A stretch of DNA of 46,039 nucleotides from Candidatus Saccharibacteria bacterium UBA6039 (GCA_002427805.1 DIZB01000018.1:35068-81106); one strand, 5' to 3'; positions 36,062 through 44,735 are shown, counted from the first letter of the stretch. The notes: generated from the sequence alone by a model not told the origin. Numbers and translations: made by a program.

Positions 36062-36607
36062 TTAATTCTGTACAGTAATCTCTGTTGCTGTAATTGTATT
36101 ATCGGTCGTAGTACCAGTAATCGCTACCGTGTCATTAACCGCAGGTTTTGTTCCGTCAGTATAGACAGTTGAGCTGTTCGTCTTGATGGTTGTTTGCTTT
36201 CCGCCCCCAGCAATCACAATGTTATCGCTGTTTACCGCTACCACCACTCCACGTTTGAAATTATAGACAGTTGTCGTCACAGAGTCGCTTGTCGCCTGTG
36301 TGCTTACATACTGACCCGAGCCGGAAACTGGTGAATCATTACCTGTAAAACGTGTAATGTGCATAGTCCCGAAACCGTTCACAGGTCCCGTCAGTCGATT
36401 ATCGCGACCTCGCATCGCTACCACTGCCGCTGCGGCAATAAGTCCAATCACTACAATTGTCAACACAGATACAGTAATGATCAGGCCTCTGCGGCTGACT
36501 TTGTCCTGCAACTCTGCTTCTTTTAATTCTTTTTTGGTTAGTTCCTTCTTCGTCGAGACTTTTTCATCATCGACTGGTTGTTCTAGTGAATCTTTTTCTT
36601 CTGCCAT
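36062..36607 (-). CDS. membrane-anchored DUF5666-like protein
   Basis: A protein of 181 residues. A charged cytosolic N-terminus (EKVSTKKELTKKELKEAELQDKVSRRG) is followed by one membrane helix (LIITVSVLTIVVIGLIAAAAVVA) at about 42-64. The outer part has a beta-rich repeat, VVVAVNSDNIVIAGGGKQTTIKTNSSTVYTDGTKPAVNDTVAITGTTTDNTITATEI, resembling the small beta domain of DUF5666 proteins. The role is unknown, presumably envelope-related. The ATG at 36607 has GGAG upstream; a longer frame to 36706 runs into the next gene and is rejected. Confidence 0.7.
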   Translation of the reverse strand: MAEEKDSLEQPVDDEKVSTKKELTKKELKEAELQDKVSRRGLIITVSVLTIVVIGLIAAAAVVAMRGRDNRLTGPVNGFGTMHITRFTGNDSPVSGSGQYVSTQATSDSVTTTVYNFKRGVVVAVNSDNIVIAGGGKQTTIKTNSSTVYTDGTKPAVNDTVAITGTTTDNTITATEITVQN

Positions 36608-36678
36608 AGTAATAATCTCCTTACATAGCAAATAATACTGCGAAAATCTGAAAAAAAGCTTATGTACCAGTCGTTTAT

Positions 36679-36981
36679 TTATTCGACAACGTCGACGCCA
36701 TTCCAAAAGGCAACGTAATTAGCAAAGTCGTGCTTCACTCGCTCCACCGAACCAGCCTTTGGTTCTGGATAATACCAGGCACCGAAATCATTGACTCTCC
36801 CATCGACAGTGATATCGTAGTAGCTCGCTTCACCTTTCCAAACACATGTCGTGTGATGATCACTATTACTAAAATACTGCCATTCTACAGACTTAGGTGG
36901 AAAATACCAATTGCCTTCAATTCGTATGAGTTCAGCTACTGGTGCTTCTGCGATAACTTCGTTATTCCAAACTGCTTTCAT
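36679..36981 (-). CDS. DUF427-family protein
   Basis: A protein of 100 residues. MKAVWNNEVIAEAP, the YFPP turn, THHTTCVWKGEASYYDI-like centre and AWYYPEPKAGSVERVKHDFANYVAFWNGVDVVE are the conserved parts of DUF427, a small beta-barrel family of unknown biochemical role. TATAAT (36993-36988) ends exactly 6 nt before the ATG at 36981, so the message is leaderless. Confidence 0.85.
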   Translation of the reverse strand: MKAVWNNEVIAEAPVAELIRIEGNWYFPPKSVEWQYFSNSDHHTTCVWKGEASYYDITVDGRVNDFGAWYYPEPKAGSVERVKHDFANYVAFWNGVDVVE

Positions 36982-37044
36982 GTTCCTATTATATATCAAA
37001 CTTATGGTTTGCGACTATCGTAGGCCCTATGACACGCTTAGCTA

Positions 37045-37944
37045 TCAGATTTGGCCGTAAAGCTGTACCGCCACGTCTGTGACCTTATCGCTCACGGCCT
37101 TAATTGCCGGTGCCGTGTTATATCCACTATGACTCTTCACGCTAAACCAAGCTTCACTCGAAAGTGCGTCAAACTCTGGTGACGGTGACGGATGATCAAA
37201 TCCGAACCTCACTTCACCCACTTGTAATCTAGGAAGTAATGCATCCATATCAAATAAGTTCTCTGGTGACACACTTACAATCAAGCTACCCTTTTTAATT
37301 TTCGTAATGACCTCTGTGTCAAAGATAGTCCCAGCATGTTTTGGTAGCGAGACAAATATAATATCCGACTCACTCACCAGCTCATCAAGTTCTACCTTCC
37401 GTGCGGGTATATCTTTGACCGATCGATTGTAATATACAATTTCTGATGGCCCAAACACAGAGACTGCTTCAAGAATCTTTGAGCCGATATCACCCGCCCC
37501 AACAATACCAATTTTTGAACCCTGAATTGATAAAGTGGTAAGGAATTGTTTATCACCGTATCGTCCGATATCTTGAAAGCGACGTTGCATACTAATGGCC
37601 ATACCAACTGCAAATTCAGCAACTGCAATCGCATTTGCGCCTGGAGCATTGAGTAATTTAATACCCTTTGAAAGCGCCGCCTGTTCAGCTGGAATAAAAT
37701 TACTATAATCAACACCTGAAAATATAATTGCCTTTAGCTCGTCTGCTGCTGCAATCACAGCAGCGGTCACCTGCTCAACACCGCCAATAATGTAAACTGA
37801 TGTACCTTTTATTGCTTCGACCATTTGTTGCTCGGTTGCTTTTGGTTCGTCGAGCCGAATGACCTCATAGCCTGCAGCTTCAAGTGCTTTTACATTGTCG
37901 TCAAATACAAAGAATGAATCCGTAATTAGTAGCTTTTTAGTCAT
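37045..37944 (-). CDS. D-isomer specific 2-hydroxyacid dehydrogenase-like protein
   Basis: A protein of 299 residues with two Rossmann-like domains. The NAD loop is GIVGAGDIGSKILEA near residue 147, and NAPGANAIAVAEFAVGM is the hinge helix. The catalytic Arg appears to be replaced or shifted: SLPKHAGTIFDTE and SVSPENLFD lie where most relatives have the Arg motif, and the final His could be that of VKSHSGYNTAPA. The substrate is unknown. TACAAT ends 6 nt before the ATG, so the start is leaderless. Confidence 0.85.
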   Translation of the reverse strand: MTKKLLITDSFFVFDDNVKALEAAGYEVIRLDEPKATEQQMVEAIKGTSVYIIGGVEQVTAAVIAAADELKAIIFSGVDYSNFIPAEQAALSKGIKLLNAPGANAIAVAEFAVGMAISMQRRFQDIGRYGDKQFLTTLSIQGSKIGIVGAGDIGSKILEAVSVFGPSEIVYYNRSVKDIPARKVELDELVSESDIIFVSLPKHAGTIFDTEVITKIKKGSLIVSVSPENLFDMDALLPRLQVGEVRFGFDHPSPSPEFDALSSEAWFSVKSHSGYNTAPAIKAVSDKVTDVAVQLYGQI

Positions 37945-37959
37945 GTATGTATTGTAGCC

Positions 37960-38412
37960 CTAAACACTAGTCTCGTCGATATTCTGAAATCTTCCATCTT
38001 CATACGGTGGTTCGCATATTTCGTAAAAAACAAGGCTAGTAACTGCACGCCATTGCATCATTTCACCAAGCTTCACTATAACCTCTCTATTGTTACTCTT
38101 TGAATCAAAATTATATATTTTTGTCTCACCCTCGTCAGAATGCACCGTAAGATTACCGGTACCGCTCATAAAGATTTCTGTGGTTTTCGTCCCTAGAATT
38201 ACTTTCTGCAAAGGTGTTTTATATCCTTTTTCTACTCTTACAACAGCCAAATCCCTTGAGCTATCACCCGGGAAACTGTAAATATCGCACTCAACTCCTG
38301 CTTTTACAGTCTGTGCTTCCATAAAACGCACTGTAGTTCGTACACCCTCGATATAAATTTCGTTCAATTTTTCCGACATTTTATCTAACACTAATCTTGG
38401 CTTTGAATCCAT
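37960..38412 (-). CDS. unknown protein, possibly cupin-like
   Basis: A protein of 150 residues, mainly beta strands: TPLQKVILGTKTTEIFMSGTGNLTVHSDEGETKIYNF reads like part of a small-molecule cupin barrel, but a metal-binding His set is not clear. The first 22 bases overlap the end of the oxidase gene; a start 11 codons later (38379) would remove the overlap. Function unknown. Confidence 0.55.
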   Translation of the reverse strand: MDSKPRLVLDKMSEKLNEIYIEGVRTTVRFMEAQTVKAGVECDIYSFPGDSSRDLAVVRVEKGYKTPLQKVILGTKTTEIFMSGTGNLTVHSDEGETKIYNFDSKSNNREVIVKLGEMMQWRAVTSLVFYEICEPPYEDGRFQNIDETSV

Positions 38413-38852
38413 GGTAAATAATACTTTTCTTTGTCAAAAACATAATATTCCGAAATAATAATCTTATAGATACGGTGACCATCAGGTAATTTTGTTTCCT
38501 TATCGATCCATGGCCAGTCAGTTTTAAAGCGTTTATTGTAGGTTTGATACGCTATCCCCTGTTCGTTGATTTCGCTCAGTGCCTCAGCCGTACCTTCAAA
38601 GTAAACACCCTTCGGTTTTTGACCTAATTCATGTTGTTTAACGACCGTGCCCGACACATTTGGATTGGCCATAATCTCAAAACCATGTCGAGTTGATGAC
38701 TTGGAAATGAAATAAAGATTGAGATCGTTATCGAATGCGTAGTGAACTTCGCTCGTCCATGGCATGTTATTAATAGAGGTCGAGAGTGACATGTGAATCA
38801 CTTCAGGAAGATAATCACGAATTGCTTTTTCTATATCAGCATTACTTTGCAT
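38391..38852 (-). CDS. pyridoxamine 5'-phosphate oxidase-like flavin protein
   Basis: A protein of 153 residues with the split-barrel FMN-binding fold: VIHMSLSTSINNMPWTSEVHYAFDNDLNLYFISKSSTRHGFEIMANPNVSGTVV. This matches the PNPOx-like general family of flavin or F420 proteins. A role in vitamin B6 is not implied. No strong promoter is seen; a TATAGA lies near the start. Confidence 0.8.
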   Translation of the reverse strand: MQSNADIEKAIRDYLPEVIHMSLSTSINNMPWTSEVHYAFDNDLNLYFISKSSTRHGFEIMANPNVSGTVVKQHELGQKPKGVYFEGTAEALSEINEQGIAYQTYNKRFKTDWPWIDKETKLPDGHRIYKIIISEYYVFDKEKYYLPWIQSQD

Positions 38853-38894
38853 AGTTCTATACTATCACCAATCTAAGGCTCCAAAGAAGCTTGT

Positions 38895-39569
38895 TTAATA
38901 CGTCATAAGTTCTTGTTTGCCAAGATACTTCGACTTCGCATGAGTCAAAAGCTGCAGCGCAGTCTTATCCATTGAAAACCACTCACGCACTGTATATTGT
39001 GCCTGCAAAAGCGGCTCGGTCGCAAACGCACCGTAGCCAATACTATCAATGCCAACACCTTCACAGGTAAAGATCGCACGTGGTAAATGATAATTCTGCG
39101 TTACAAGAATGGCGCTTGTCACACCAAAAATATTCTTGGCGCGGTAGCAGGTATCGAAGGTGCTAAACCCAGCGTAATCAAGAACAATGTCTTCACGCTT
39201 CACACCAAACTTCAGTGCTGTATTACCCATCACCGTCGGCTCGTCGTATCCTGGTGTTGAATTATCTCCACTCATCAAAAGCTTCTTTACTGTTCCGGCA
39301 TTATAAAGTGCAATCGCCGACTCAAGCCTAAACTGCAAATACGGGCTCGGTGAGCCATTATTTTCTTTGGCGCCAAACACAATCGCCACTGACCTCTTTG
39401 GTACATCCTCCACCTTTGTGTATGCACTGTCGTATCGATTTGGTATAGTTATAATAACCGCGTACACCCACATCCCAACGATCACGATAACCGCAAAAAG
39501 AATCATGCCCATGATCCACCATTTATGATTTCGTATGAACCGTAAAAATCTTTTTACATTTTTTGGCAT
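38895..39569 (-). CDS. SanA/YdcF-type DUF218 membrane protein
   Basis: A protein of 224 residues. A basic N-terminus and one membrane helix (WWIMGMILFAVIVIVGMWVYAVII) are followed by the DUF218 domain: SVAIVFGAKENNGSPSPYLQFRLESAIALYN, LLMSGDN, EPTVMGNTALKFGV and AILVTQNYHLPRAIFTCE. SanA-like proteins affect envelope permeability and vancomycin resistance; the chemistry is unknown. It follows glyS by one base, so it is probably in the same transcript. Confidence 0.88.
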   Translation of the reverse strand: MPKNVKRFLRFIRNHKWWIMGMILFAVIVIVGMWVYAVIITIPNRYDSAYTKVEDVPKRSVAIVFGAKENNGSPSPYLQFRLESAIALYNAGTVKKLLMSGDNSTPGYDEPTVMGNTALKFGVKREDIVLDYAGFSTFDTCYRAKNIFGVTSAILVTQNYHLPRAIFTCEGVGIDSIGYGAFATEPLLQAQYTVREWFSMDKTALQLLTHAKSKYLGKQELMTY

Positions 39570-39570
39570 A

Positions 39571-40929
39571 TTAACCTAGTTCGCTAATTGCGACTCGCTT
39601 CTGATCAGTCGTGTCGCGTTCACGGATAGTGACGGCGTTATCTTCAAGCGTTTCAAAGTCGACAACAACGCAGTATGGTGTACCTATTTCATCTTGGCGA
39701 CGATAACGCTTACCAATATTGCCGTTGTCGTCCCACATGACATTGCCATATTTTTTCTTAAGGATTGTATAAACCTCGCGTGCTTTCGCAACCAGTTCTG
39801 GCTTATTCTTCAGAAGTGGCGACACTGCATATTGTACAGGTGCGAGGTGCGTTGGTAGCTTTAAATATGTTCGCTTCTCACCATTCACTTCATCTTCTGT
39901 GTAGGCTGCAGATAACACCGCCATAAGTGCACGCTCCACACCGAAAGATGGTTCAATGACATGCGGGACAAACTTCGTATTTGTTCCTTTTACGGTGTAT
40001 TCCATATTTTTACCAGCTTCACGTGAGATGTTGCCAAGGTCAAAATCAGTCCGATATGCAAGACCTAGTAGCTCCTCGCGACCAATCGGAAAATCAAATT
40101 CAAAATCGACTGTTCGCTTGCTGTAATGCGCGCGATCAGCTTCTTCTACTTCAAGCTCGTGAATGCTCTCTGCTGGAAGTCCTAGCGCATCTGTCCAATC
40201 ATGAACAAGTGCGATCCATTTCTCAAACTCAACCTCCCAGGTTGCTGGATCAATAAAGTATTCAATCTCCATTTGTTCGAACTCGCGTGAGCGAAAAATA
40301 AAGTCGCGTGGTGAAATTTCGTTACGAAACGCTTTGCCTTGTTGCGCCAAACCGAATGGAAGGTCTGGGTAAAAACTATCGAGCACGTTCTTGTAGTTGG
40401 TAAAGATTCCTTGTGCGGTCTCAGGGCGAAGATAACTAACGCTCAACTCGTCGTCGACTGGCCCAACATTGGTCTTAAACATCATATTAAAGGTACGAAC
40501 ATCTGATAGATCGTTACCGTCTGGGCTCTTGATCTCTTTCTCAATAATAAGCTCATTGAGCTCACCCATCGTCAGACCATCAGCTGCAAAACCTGCATCT
40601 TTTACTAAATGATCGGCTCGGTAACGCATATGTGTCTCAAGATCTTCAACTAATGGATCAGTAAACGTATCCACATGCCCACTCGCTTTCCAGACTTTTT
40701 GGTTCATAAGGATCGCTGCGTCAATACCGTACATATCCTCACGGTCTTGCACAAACATCTTCCACCACAACTGCATAATATTACGCTTCAATGTAACGCC
40801 AAGTGGTCCGTAATCCCACGTTCCGCTCAGTCCACCATAGACGTCGCTACCAGGGTAAATAAAGCCGCGACGCTTTGCTAAGGAAACAATTGCTTCCATC
40901 TTCTCGTTTCGAGTGTTTTTGTCGGTCAT
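39571..40929 (-). CDS. glyS: glycyl-tRNA synthetase, alpha2 type
   Basis: A protein of 452 residues, class II synthetase. Motif 2 is QGKAFRNEISPRDFIFRSREFEQMEIEYF, motif 3 VIEPSFGVERALMAVL, and residues 360-450 are the anticodon-binding domain (VQYAVSPLL... DETLEDNAVTIRERDT-type). It is the homodimer form usual in Gram-positives, archaea and CPR, not the E. coli GlyQ/GlyS tetramer. TATAAT lies 11 nt before the start. The divergent GC-rich cassette promoter begins 25 nt upstream. Confidence 0.96.
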   Translation of the reverse strand: MTDKNTRNEKMEAIVSLAKRRGFIYPGSDVYGGLSGTWDYGPLGVTLKRNIMQLWWKMFVQDREDMYGIDAAILMNQKVWKASGHVDTFTDPLVEDLETHMRYRADHLVKDAGFAADGLTMGELNELIIEKEIKSPDGNDLSDVRTFNMMFKTNVGPVDDELSVSYLRPETAQGIFTNYKNVLDSFYPDLPFGLAQQGKAFRNEISPRDFIFRSREFEQMEIEYFIDPATWEVEFEKWIALVHDWTDALGLPAESIHELEVEEADRAHYSKRTVDFEFDFPIGREELLGLAYRTDFDLGNISREAGKNMEYTVKGTNTKFVPHVIEPSFGVERALMAVLSAAYTEDEVNGEKRTYLKLPTHLAPVQYAVSPLLKNKPELVAKAREVYTILKKKYGNVMWDDNGNIGKRYRRQDEIGTPYCVVVDFETLEDNAVTIRERDTTDQKRVAISELG

Positions 40930-40953
40930 AATTGCTCATAATTATAGCATCAC

Positions 40954-40982
40954 TTGATATTTTATCGTACTTATGCTATAAT
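40954..40982 (+). promoter_or_regulatory. promoter of GC-rich cassette 4
   Basis: TTGATA (40954-40959), 17 nt, TATAAT (40977-40982). The transcript then has a leader of about 25 nt with AAGGGGG just before the ATG at 41014. It is back to back with the glyS -10 (40945-40940). Confidence 0.85.
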
Positions 40983-41013
40983 AGTAACACTCATCTCTAT
41001 AGCTAAGGGGGCC

Positions 41014-41343
41014 ATGATGAGCAACACAAACACACAGGGGGTGTTCGAGCACACCAAACAGGTGCTCCACTCCATCATCAAACAGATCAGAGACATCATC
41101 AAGCCGGACACTCACCCGAGTATCGCCGACAAGATGATCGACTCGGTCCACGAGATGCGCGAGTACAGCAAGAACGGCGCACACGACGCAGACAAGGCAC
41201 TGTCGATCCTGGCCACGGCCATCGAGATCGCACGGGAGTCGGGCAACAGTGATCTTCTGGTCACTACCCAACTCGCTGCCATCGAAGTCGCAACGCTCAA
41301 CTTCTCTACACCGCATCAGACACCGCAGCTTCACGCTGTCTAG
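41014..41343 (+). CDS. GC-rich cassette gene 4, helical unknown protein
   Basis: A protein of 109 residues, all helical in appearance: FEHTKQVLHSIIKQIRDIIKPDTHPSIADKMIDSVHEMREYSK, then DADKALSILATAIEIARESGNSDLLVTTQLAAIEVA, which looks like one or two helical hairpins. The first start (ATG at 41014, two bases after AAGGGGG) or the next ATG at 41017 are both possible; an ATG at 40954 is inside the promoter. Codons end mostly in G/C, like the cassettes at 13485, 13985 and 16014. Function unknown. Confidence 0.7.
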   Translation: MMSNTNTQGVFEHTKQVLHSIIKQIRDIIKPDTHPSIADKMIDSVHEMREYSKNGAHDADKALSILATAIEIARESGNSDLLVTTQLAAIEVATLNFSTPHQTPQLHAV

Positions 41344-41347
41344 TGTC

Positions 41348-41389
41348 ACCGGGCTCCGGCGCTCACGCGCCGGGGCCCATTCCCTTTTC
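41348..41389 (+). terminator. terminator of GC-rich cassette 4
   Basis: GGGCTCCGGCGC pairs with GCGCCGGGGCCC (12 bp, one T-G) around a 4-nt loop; the tail ATTCCCTTTT is moderately T-rich. Confidence 0.8.
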
Positions 41390-42063
41390 TAGACAGCCGC
41401 GTGTTGCCTTGCGACCATCAAAATATCAGGCAAAATTTCTTTTATACCGCCAATCTGTGCAAGTGTCTTGAGCGGTCTCGTCGCAATAAGACGCAGTAAC
41501 TTAATCTGCCGTGACCCTATCTCACCTCCCTGTACTTTTCGAAAACCTTGATCGGTTTCATCATATCTATAATTATCTTCAGCATTTAGCTTTTCGCCGG
41601 AGGTATCGTGATACAAACTCAGTTCATGGCCAAGTACCGCGGCGTAACGTACGTAAAACCACGCCTGAATCAGTTCAAGCTCGATCGAATGCGCATCAAG
41701 TGCCATCAACACTTCCGATAGCATGTCATACCAATCTGGCTCATCCACCATTTCGCTAGCTTTTGTAATAAGTTTAATGGTCGCGTAGGCAAACTGCATA
41801 CGATCATAATCTTGCATAATACGACCATAGAACTGCACCAAACGCGCCGATGTGAGCACACCAAGCTCACCCTTCCCCTCGCCTATCACCACGTCGCAAA
41901 TCGCAAACAGCTCAATCCCGCCAGCCAGGCGGGATTTCTCCTTTCGAACGCCGCGTGCCATAACACTTTTTTTACCAGTAGGTGTTAAAAGTTGCAAAAT
42001 CCTATCGGCCTCACCGTAATTCGTACGTCGTAACACGATTGCGCGAGTCCGTAAGGTGTTCAT
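41389..42063 (-). CDS. recO: DNA repair protein RecO
   Basis: A protein of 224 residues. N-terminal OB fold with RTRAIVLRRTNYGEADRILQLLTPTGKKSVMARGVRKEKSRLAGGIELF, then the helical RecO domain. A zinc-binding Cys set is missing, as in many RecO. It loads RecA on gapped DNA. The last codons of the upstream response regulator overlap its start (ATGA). Confidence 0.92.
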   Translation of the reverse strand: MNTLRTRAIVLRRTNYGEADRILQLLTPTGKKSVMARGVRKEKSRLAGGIELFAICDVVIGEGKGELGVLTSARLVQFYGRIMQDYDRMQFAYATIKLITKASEMVDEPDWYDMLSEVLMALDAHSIELELIQAWFYVRYAAVLGHELSLYHDTSGEKLNAEDNYRYDETDQGFRKVQGGEIGSRQIKLLRLIATRPLKTLAQIGGIKEILPDILMVARQHAAV

Positions 42064-42431
42064 AGCAGCACACTCTTTATTGCCGCAACCACCTCGTCTG
42101 GCTGCATCGTCGTTTTATCAAGTATTCGGCGTACACCGTATGGTTTTAGATCTTTCAATATCAGATCGCTCGCGAGATTGGTGCAAAGAATAATCGGTAC
42201 CTTACCAGTATCGGTATATGATTGCAGCTCATGAAGCAGTGCAAAGCCAGTACTCCCCGTCAAGAGAACATCAAGTAAAATGACGTCTGGGTGAACATCG
42301 TCAATTGCTTCAATTGCGGCAATCGCGTGAGGCGAGCTAATAGCTCTATAGCCCGCTTGAGACAATACTCGTATCTGTTGTTCAGCCAGCCACGCGTCGT
42401 CTTCAACAATTAAAACTGTTTGTTGCTTCAT
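42060..42431 (-). CDS. stand-alone receiver-domain response regulator
   Basis: A protein of 123 residues, a bare receiver with D11-D12, phospho-acceptor D54 (PDVILLDVLLTG), T84 and K106. No output domain. It overlaps the histidine kinase upstream and recO downstream by 4 nt each (ATGA), so the three form one translational unit. It likely passes the signal on by protein contact. Confidence 0.93.
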   Translation of the reverse strand: MKQQTVLIVEDDAWLAEQQIRVLSQAGYRAISSPHAIAAIEAIDDVHPDVILLDVLLTGSTGFALLHELQSYTDTGKVPIILCTNLASDLILKDLKPYGVRRILDKTTMQPDEVVAAIKSVLL

Positions 42432-43168
42432 AACAAACTCAGCTGCTGTGACCCATTCAAATCAACGTAAAACGTCGCACCGTCGCGGTGTCTCGTCATA
42501 CCAATCATACCGTTCATGCGCTCTGCGAATTGGCTAGCAATGTAAAGCCCGAGCCCACTACTTTGCGGCCTAGCATGAACAGCTTGAGGTGCAGTTGTGA
42601 GTTTTGATCTCAGCGTCTTCCACATATCACTCGAGAGTGCCGGACCAAAATCGCGTACTCCAAGCCGTATCGTCTTACCGCCCTTTAATGCGTTAATTTG
42701 GATCTGCACGACACTATCGGCATCAGCATAGTGCAGTGCATTATCGCTAAAATTTAAAATAATACGTCGCAGCAAATCACGGTTCGCAACAAGCAGTAGC
42801 GGATGTTTACGAGTCTTTAATCGTACCTCGCGGCCGTGTGCCCTAAACAGCGGCGTCAGGTCACGTACAATGTCCTCGCATAGTTGTTGAGGATTGATTG
42901 GCTCAAGATTAAACAGTGCGTCATCAAGCCGCGCAGAGCGTGTCAGGTCACTCGTAAGGCGCAGTGCGCGCTCGCTTGTGAGCGTAATTTGCTGCAGCAT
43001 ACGCTGGCTTTCAGCTTGAGATAGTTCACCCGCCTCTAACATTAAAGATAACTGTCGCACTAATGCAAGTGGCGACTTCAGCTCATGTGCAGCAGCGATC
43101 AAAGATGGCATTCCATCTTCTAACACGCCTCCCACCAGCTGTTCGTGCGTCCCTCGCTTTGCACTCAT
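42428..43168 (-). CDS. cytosolic histidine kinase without sensor domain
   Basis: A protein of 246 residues with only HisKA and ATPase parts. Phospho-acceptor H28 in AAAHELKSPLALVRQLS; N box NFSDNALHY; G1 GVRDFGPAL; G2 SSGLGLYIA. No membrane helix or PAS. G1 is unusual, with DFGPAL in place of DxGxGI. The gene begins the operon kinase-regulator-recO, with -10 TACACT inside a perfect palindrome just before the ATG. Confidence 0.9.
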   Translation of the reverse strand: MSAKRGTHEQLVGGVLEDGMPSLIAAAHELKSPLALVRQLSLMLEAGELSQAESQRMLQQITLTSERALRLTSDLTRSARLDDALFNLEPINPQQLCEDIVRDLTPLFRAHGREVRLKTRKHPLLLVANRDLLRRIILNFSDNALHYADADSVVQIQINALKGGKTIRLGVRDFGPALSSDMWKTLRSKLTTAPQAVHARPQSSGLGLYIASQFAERMNGMIGMTRHRDGATFYVDLNGSQQLSLL

Positions 43169-43169
43169 A

Positions 43170-43184
43170 CTACACTTAGTGTAG
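43170..43184. promoter_or_regulatory. palindrome over the kinase promoter
   Basis: CTACACTTAGTGTAG is a perfect 7-1-7 inverted repeat ending 2 nt before the kinase start codon on the minus strand; TACACT within it fits a -10 box of a leaderless transcript. A further CTACACC lies 8 nt away. A likely operator. Confidence 0.5.
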
Positions 43185-43334
43185 CACGCCTGCTACACCT
43201 CAACTGTTGTTGTCTCGACAGCTCACTAAACCTTATTCAAACTTACTATTTGCTTAATCAAGGTCCGTCCTTCTTTCAGATAAAATTAAGTTTAGTAAGC
43301 AATGTGAAATCTCTTGCTAGCTGTTTGGGGTATA

Positions 43335-43994
43335 TTATTGGTTGAATTTGATTGTAGCGATCAACGCATTGAAATCAGGTTGGAAAGTATCTGCGTCAGT
43401 ACGAAGCGTCAGCGTTTTGTCACGGATCTTCAAAATCACCGCCGAGCCACGAATATCAGTTGAGAATTTACCATCAAGACGCGTCCCATTACTACCATCG
43501 GCGGTTACAGAGCTCGACTTTAAGTCACCCTTCTTCACAGCCGCATCGTAACTCGTCAGTGCTGTTGCGTAGTCTTTTTGCTCAATCGTTACCCGTAGCG
43601 CATATTGTTGCGTACTACTGACTGGCGGCACGCTCACAGGGTTTAGATAGGCCTCATACGTACCGCCAGTTGAAGCATCTTTGTCTACATAGACACTCCA
43701 AGTTTTAGGATAGTTAAATGTGAGACGTCCGTAATCATCTGGCCCAACAAACTGTCGATTAGGCTCTTTATCGCGAGCCGTAAACTTTATCTCGTCACTA
43801 TCAGCTTGATCTTTTTTGGCAGTCGCAACAGCATCTGCCACTTTACTATCAACATTATTCTTCTGGTCCATGTAGTTCATAATTCCCCACACGGCAAGAC
43901 CAATCGCAAGAGCAGCCACAATCGACAAAAGAACGGTCGAAAGAACAAGACGGTTTGCTGCACCTCGCTCACGAATACGTTTAGTCTGAATCAT
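43335..43994 (-). CDS. membrane-anchored extracellular protein (PsbP-like?)
   Basis: A protein of 219 residues: short basic N-terminus, one membrane helix (LVLSTVLLSIVAALAIGLAVWGIM), an Asp/Lys-rich linker and an outer domain with RLTFNYPKTWSVYVDKDAS... ALRVTIEQKDYATALTSYD... DADTFQPDFNALIATIKFNQ. This resembles the PsbP/LpqN-like fold with its 'Y-P-x-x-W' motif, but I cannot be sure. The ATG at 43994 comes 6 nt after TATAAT, with TTTACA 17 nt further upstream: a textbook leaderless promoter. Confidence 0.7.
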   Translation of the reverse strand: MIQTKRIRERGAANRLVLSTVLLSIVAALAIGLAVWGIMNYMDQKNNVDSKVADAVATAKKDQADSDEIKFTARDKEPNRQFVGPDDYGRLTFNYPKTWSVYVDKDASTGGTYEAYLNPVSVPPVSSTQQYALRVTIEQKDYATALTSYDAAVKKGDLKSSSVTADGSNGTRLDGKFSTDIRGSAVILKIRDKTLTLRTDADTFQPDFNALIATIKFNQ

Positions 43995-44019
43995 ATCGTC
44001 ATTATACTTATGGTTCGCT

Positions 44020-44526
44020 TTAGTGTAAAGGATAGAAACGATAGAGGCCGTAGGCATCGAGCGTTTTCTTGGGCGTCATGCCTGGAAGGACGTTCCCATA
44101 ACTAATAAAATACAGTGGTCTGTTAAGGCGAGTGGCTTCACTCTGCATTTTTGCTATCATTTTTTTTACATCTCGTGTGACTAAAAATGCATATACGACT
44201 GTCGTTTCGTCCGGTAAGCTGGTCGTCCAAAAATCAGCCAATACAACACTTACCGAGTTATATGTACGCGATAAAAACCGTGAGATGAGCACAAGAATCG
44301 GGTTGAGTTCGTAGCCAATAGTCTGCGCGCCAAGCTGGGCCGCACGACGCAGTACGACTCCATCACCACTCCCCACGTCAACCAGAACGTCTTTAGAACC
44401 AAGTGGGTATAGCTGCGTTAATGCGCGTTTAATGTAGCGATTCTGACTTGGGACATATGGTGCCCCGCGAAACACCACCCAGCCAAATGCGAGCACGACG
44501 ATAGCAAGTATCCAAAATATAATCAT
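44020..44526 (-). CDS. membrane-tethered class I methyltransferase-like protein
   Basis: A protein of 168 residues. One membrane helix at the N-terminus (IIFWILAIVVLAFGWVVF), then a SAM-binding Rossmann start, VLVDVGSGDGVVLRRAAQLGAQTIGYELNP, with motif I DVGSGDG and the acidic E after the second strand, and ADFWTTSLPDETTVVYAFLV. The domain is short and the substrate unknown; a membrane lipid or protein is likely given the anchor. The start overlaps xseB by one base, so it is cotranscribed with xseAB. Confidence 0.8.
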   Translation of the reverse strand: MIIFWILAIVVLAFGWVVFRGAPYVPSQNRYIKRALTQLYPLGSKDVLVDVGSGDGVVLRRAAQLGAQTIGYELNPILVLISRFLSRTYNSVSVVLADFWTTSLPDETTVVYAFLVTRDVKKMIAKMQSEATRLNRPLYFISYGNVLPGMTPKKTLDAYGLYRFYPLH

Positions 44527-44735
44527 TAGCTTTCGCTATCAAATTTTTGCTTCACAACCTGAATGTCGTTTTTGAGTGCTGCGAGGTCTTTTTCAATCCC
44601 AAGTGCAAGTGACTCGGCAGTCTTAAACTTCTCGAGTGCAAGTTCTAAAGTAAACTCATCGCTATCAAACCACGCCACAAGACCATCGAGCTCAGTTATT
44701 TTTTCTTGAATTGTTGTATCTTTACTTTGGCTCAT
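44526..44735 (-). CDS. xseB: exodeoxyribonuclease VII small subunit
   Basis: A protein of 69 residues, helical hairpin with the XseB pattern: ITELDGLVAWFDSDEFTLELALEKFKTAESLALGIEKDLAAL. Partner of XseA; stop of xseA overlaps its start by 14 nt. Length is usual. Confidence 0.9.
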   Translation of the reverse strand: MSQSKDTTIQEKITELDGLVAWFDSDEFTLELALEKFKTAESLALGIEKDLAALKNDIQVVKQKFDSES

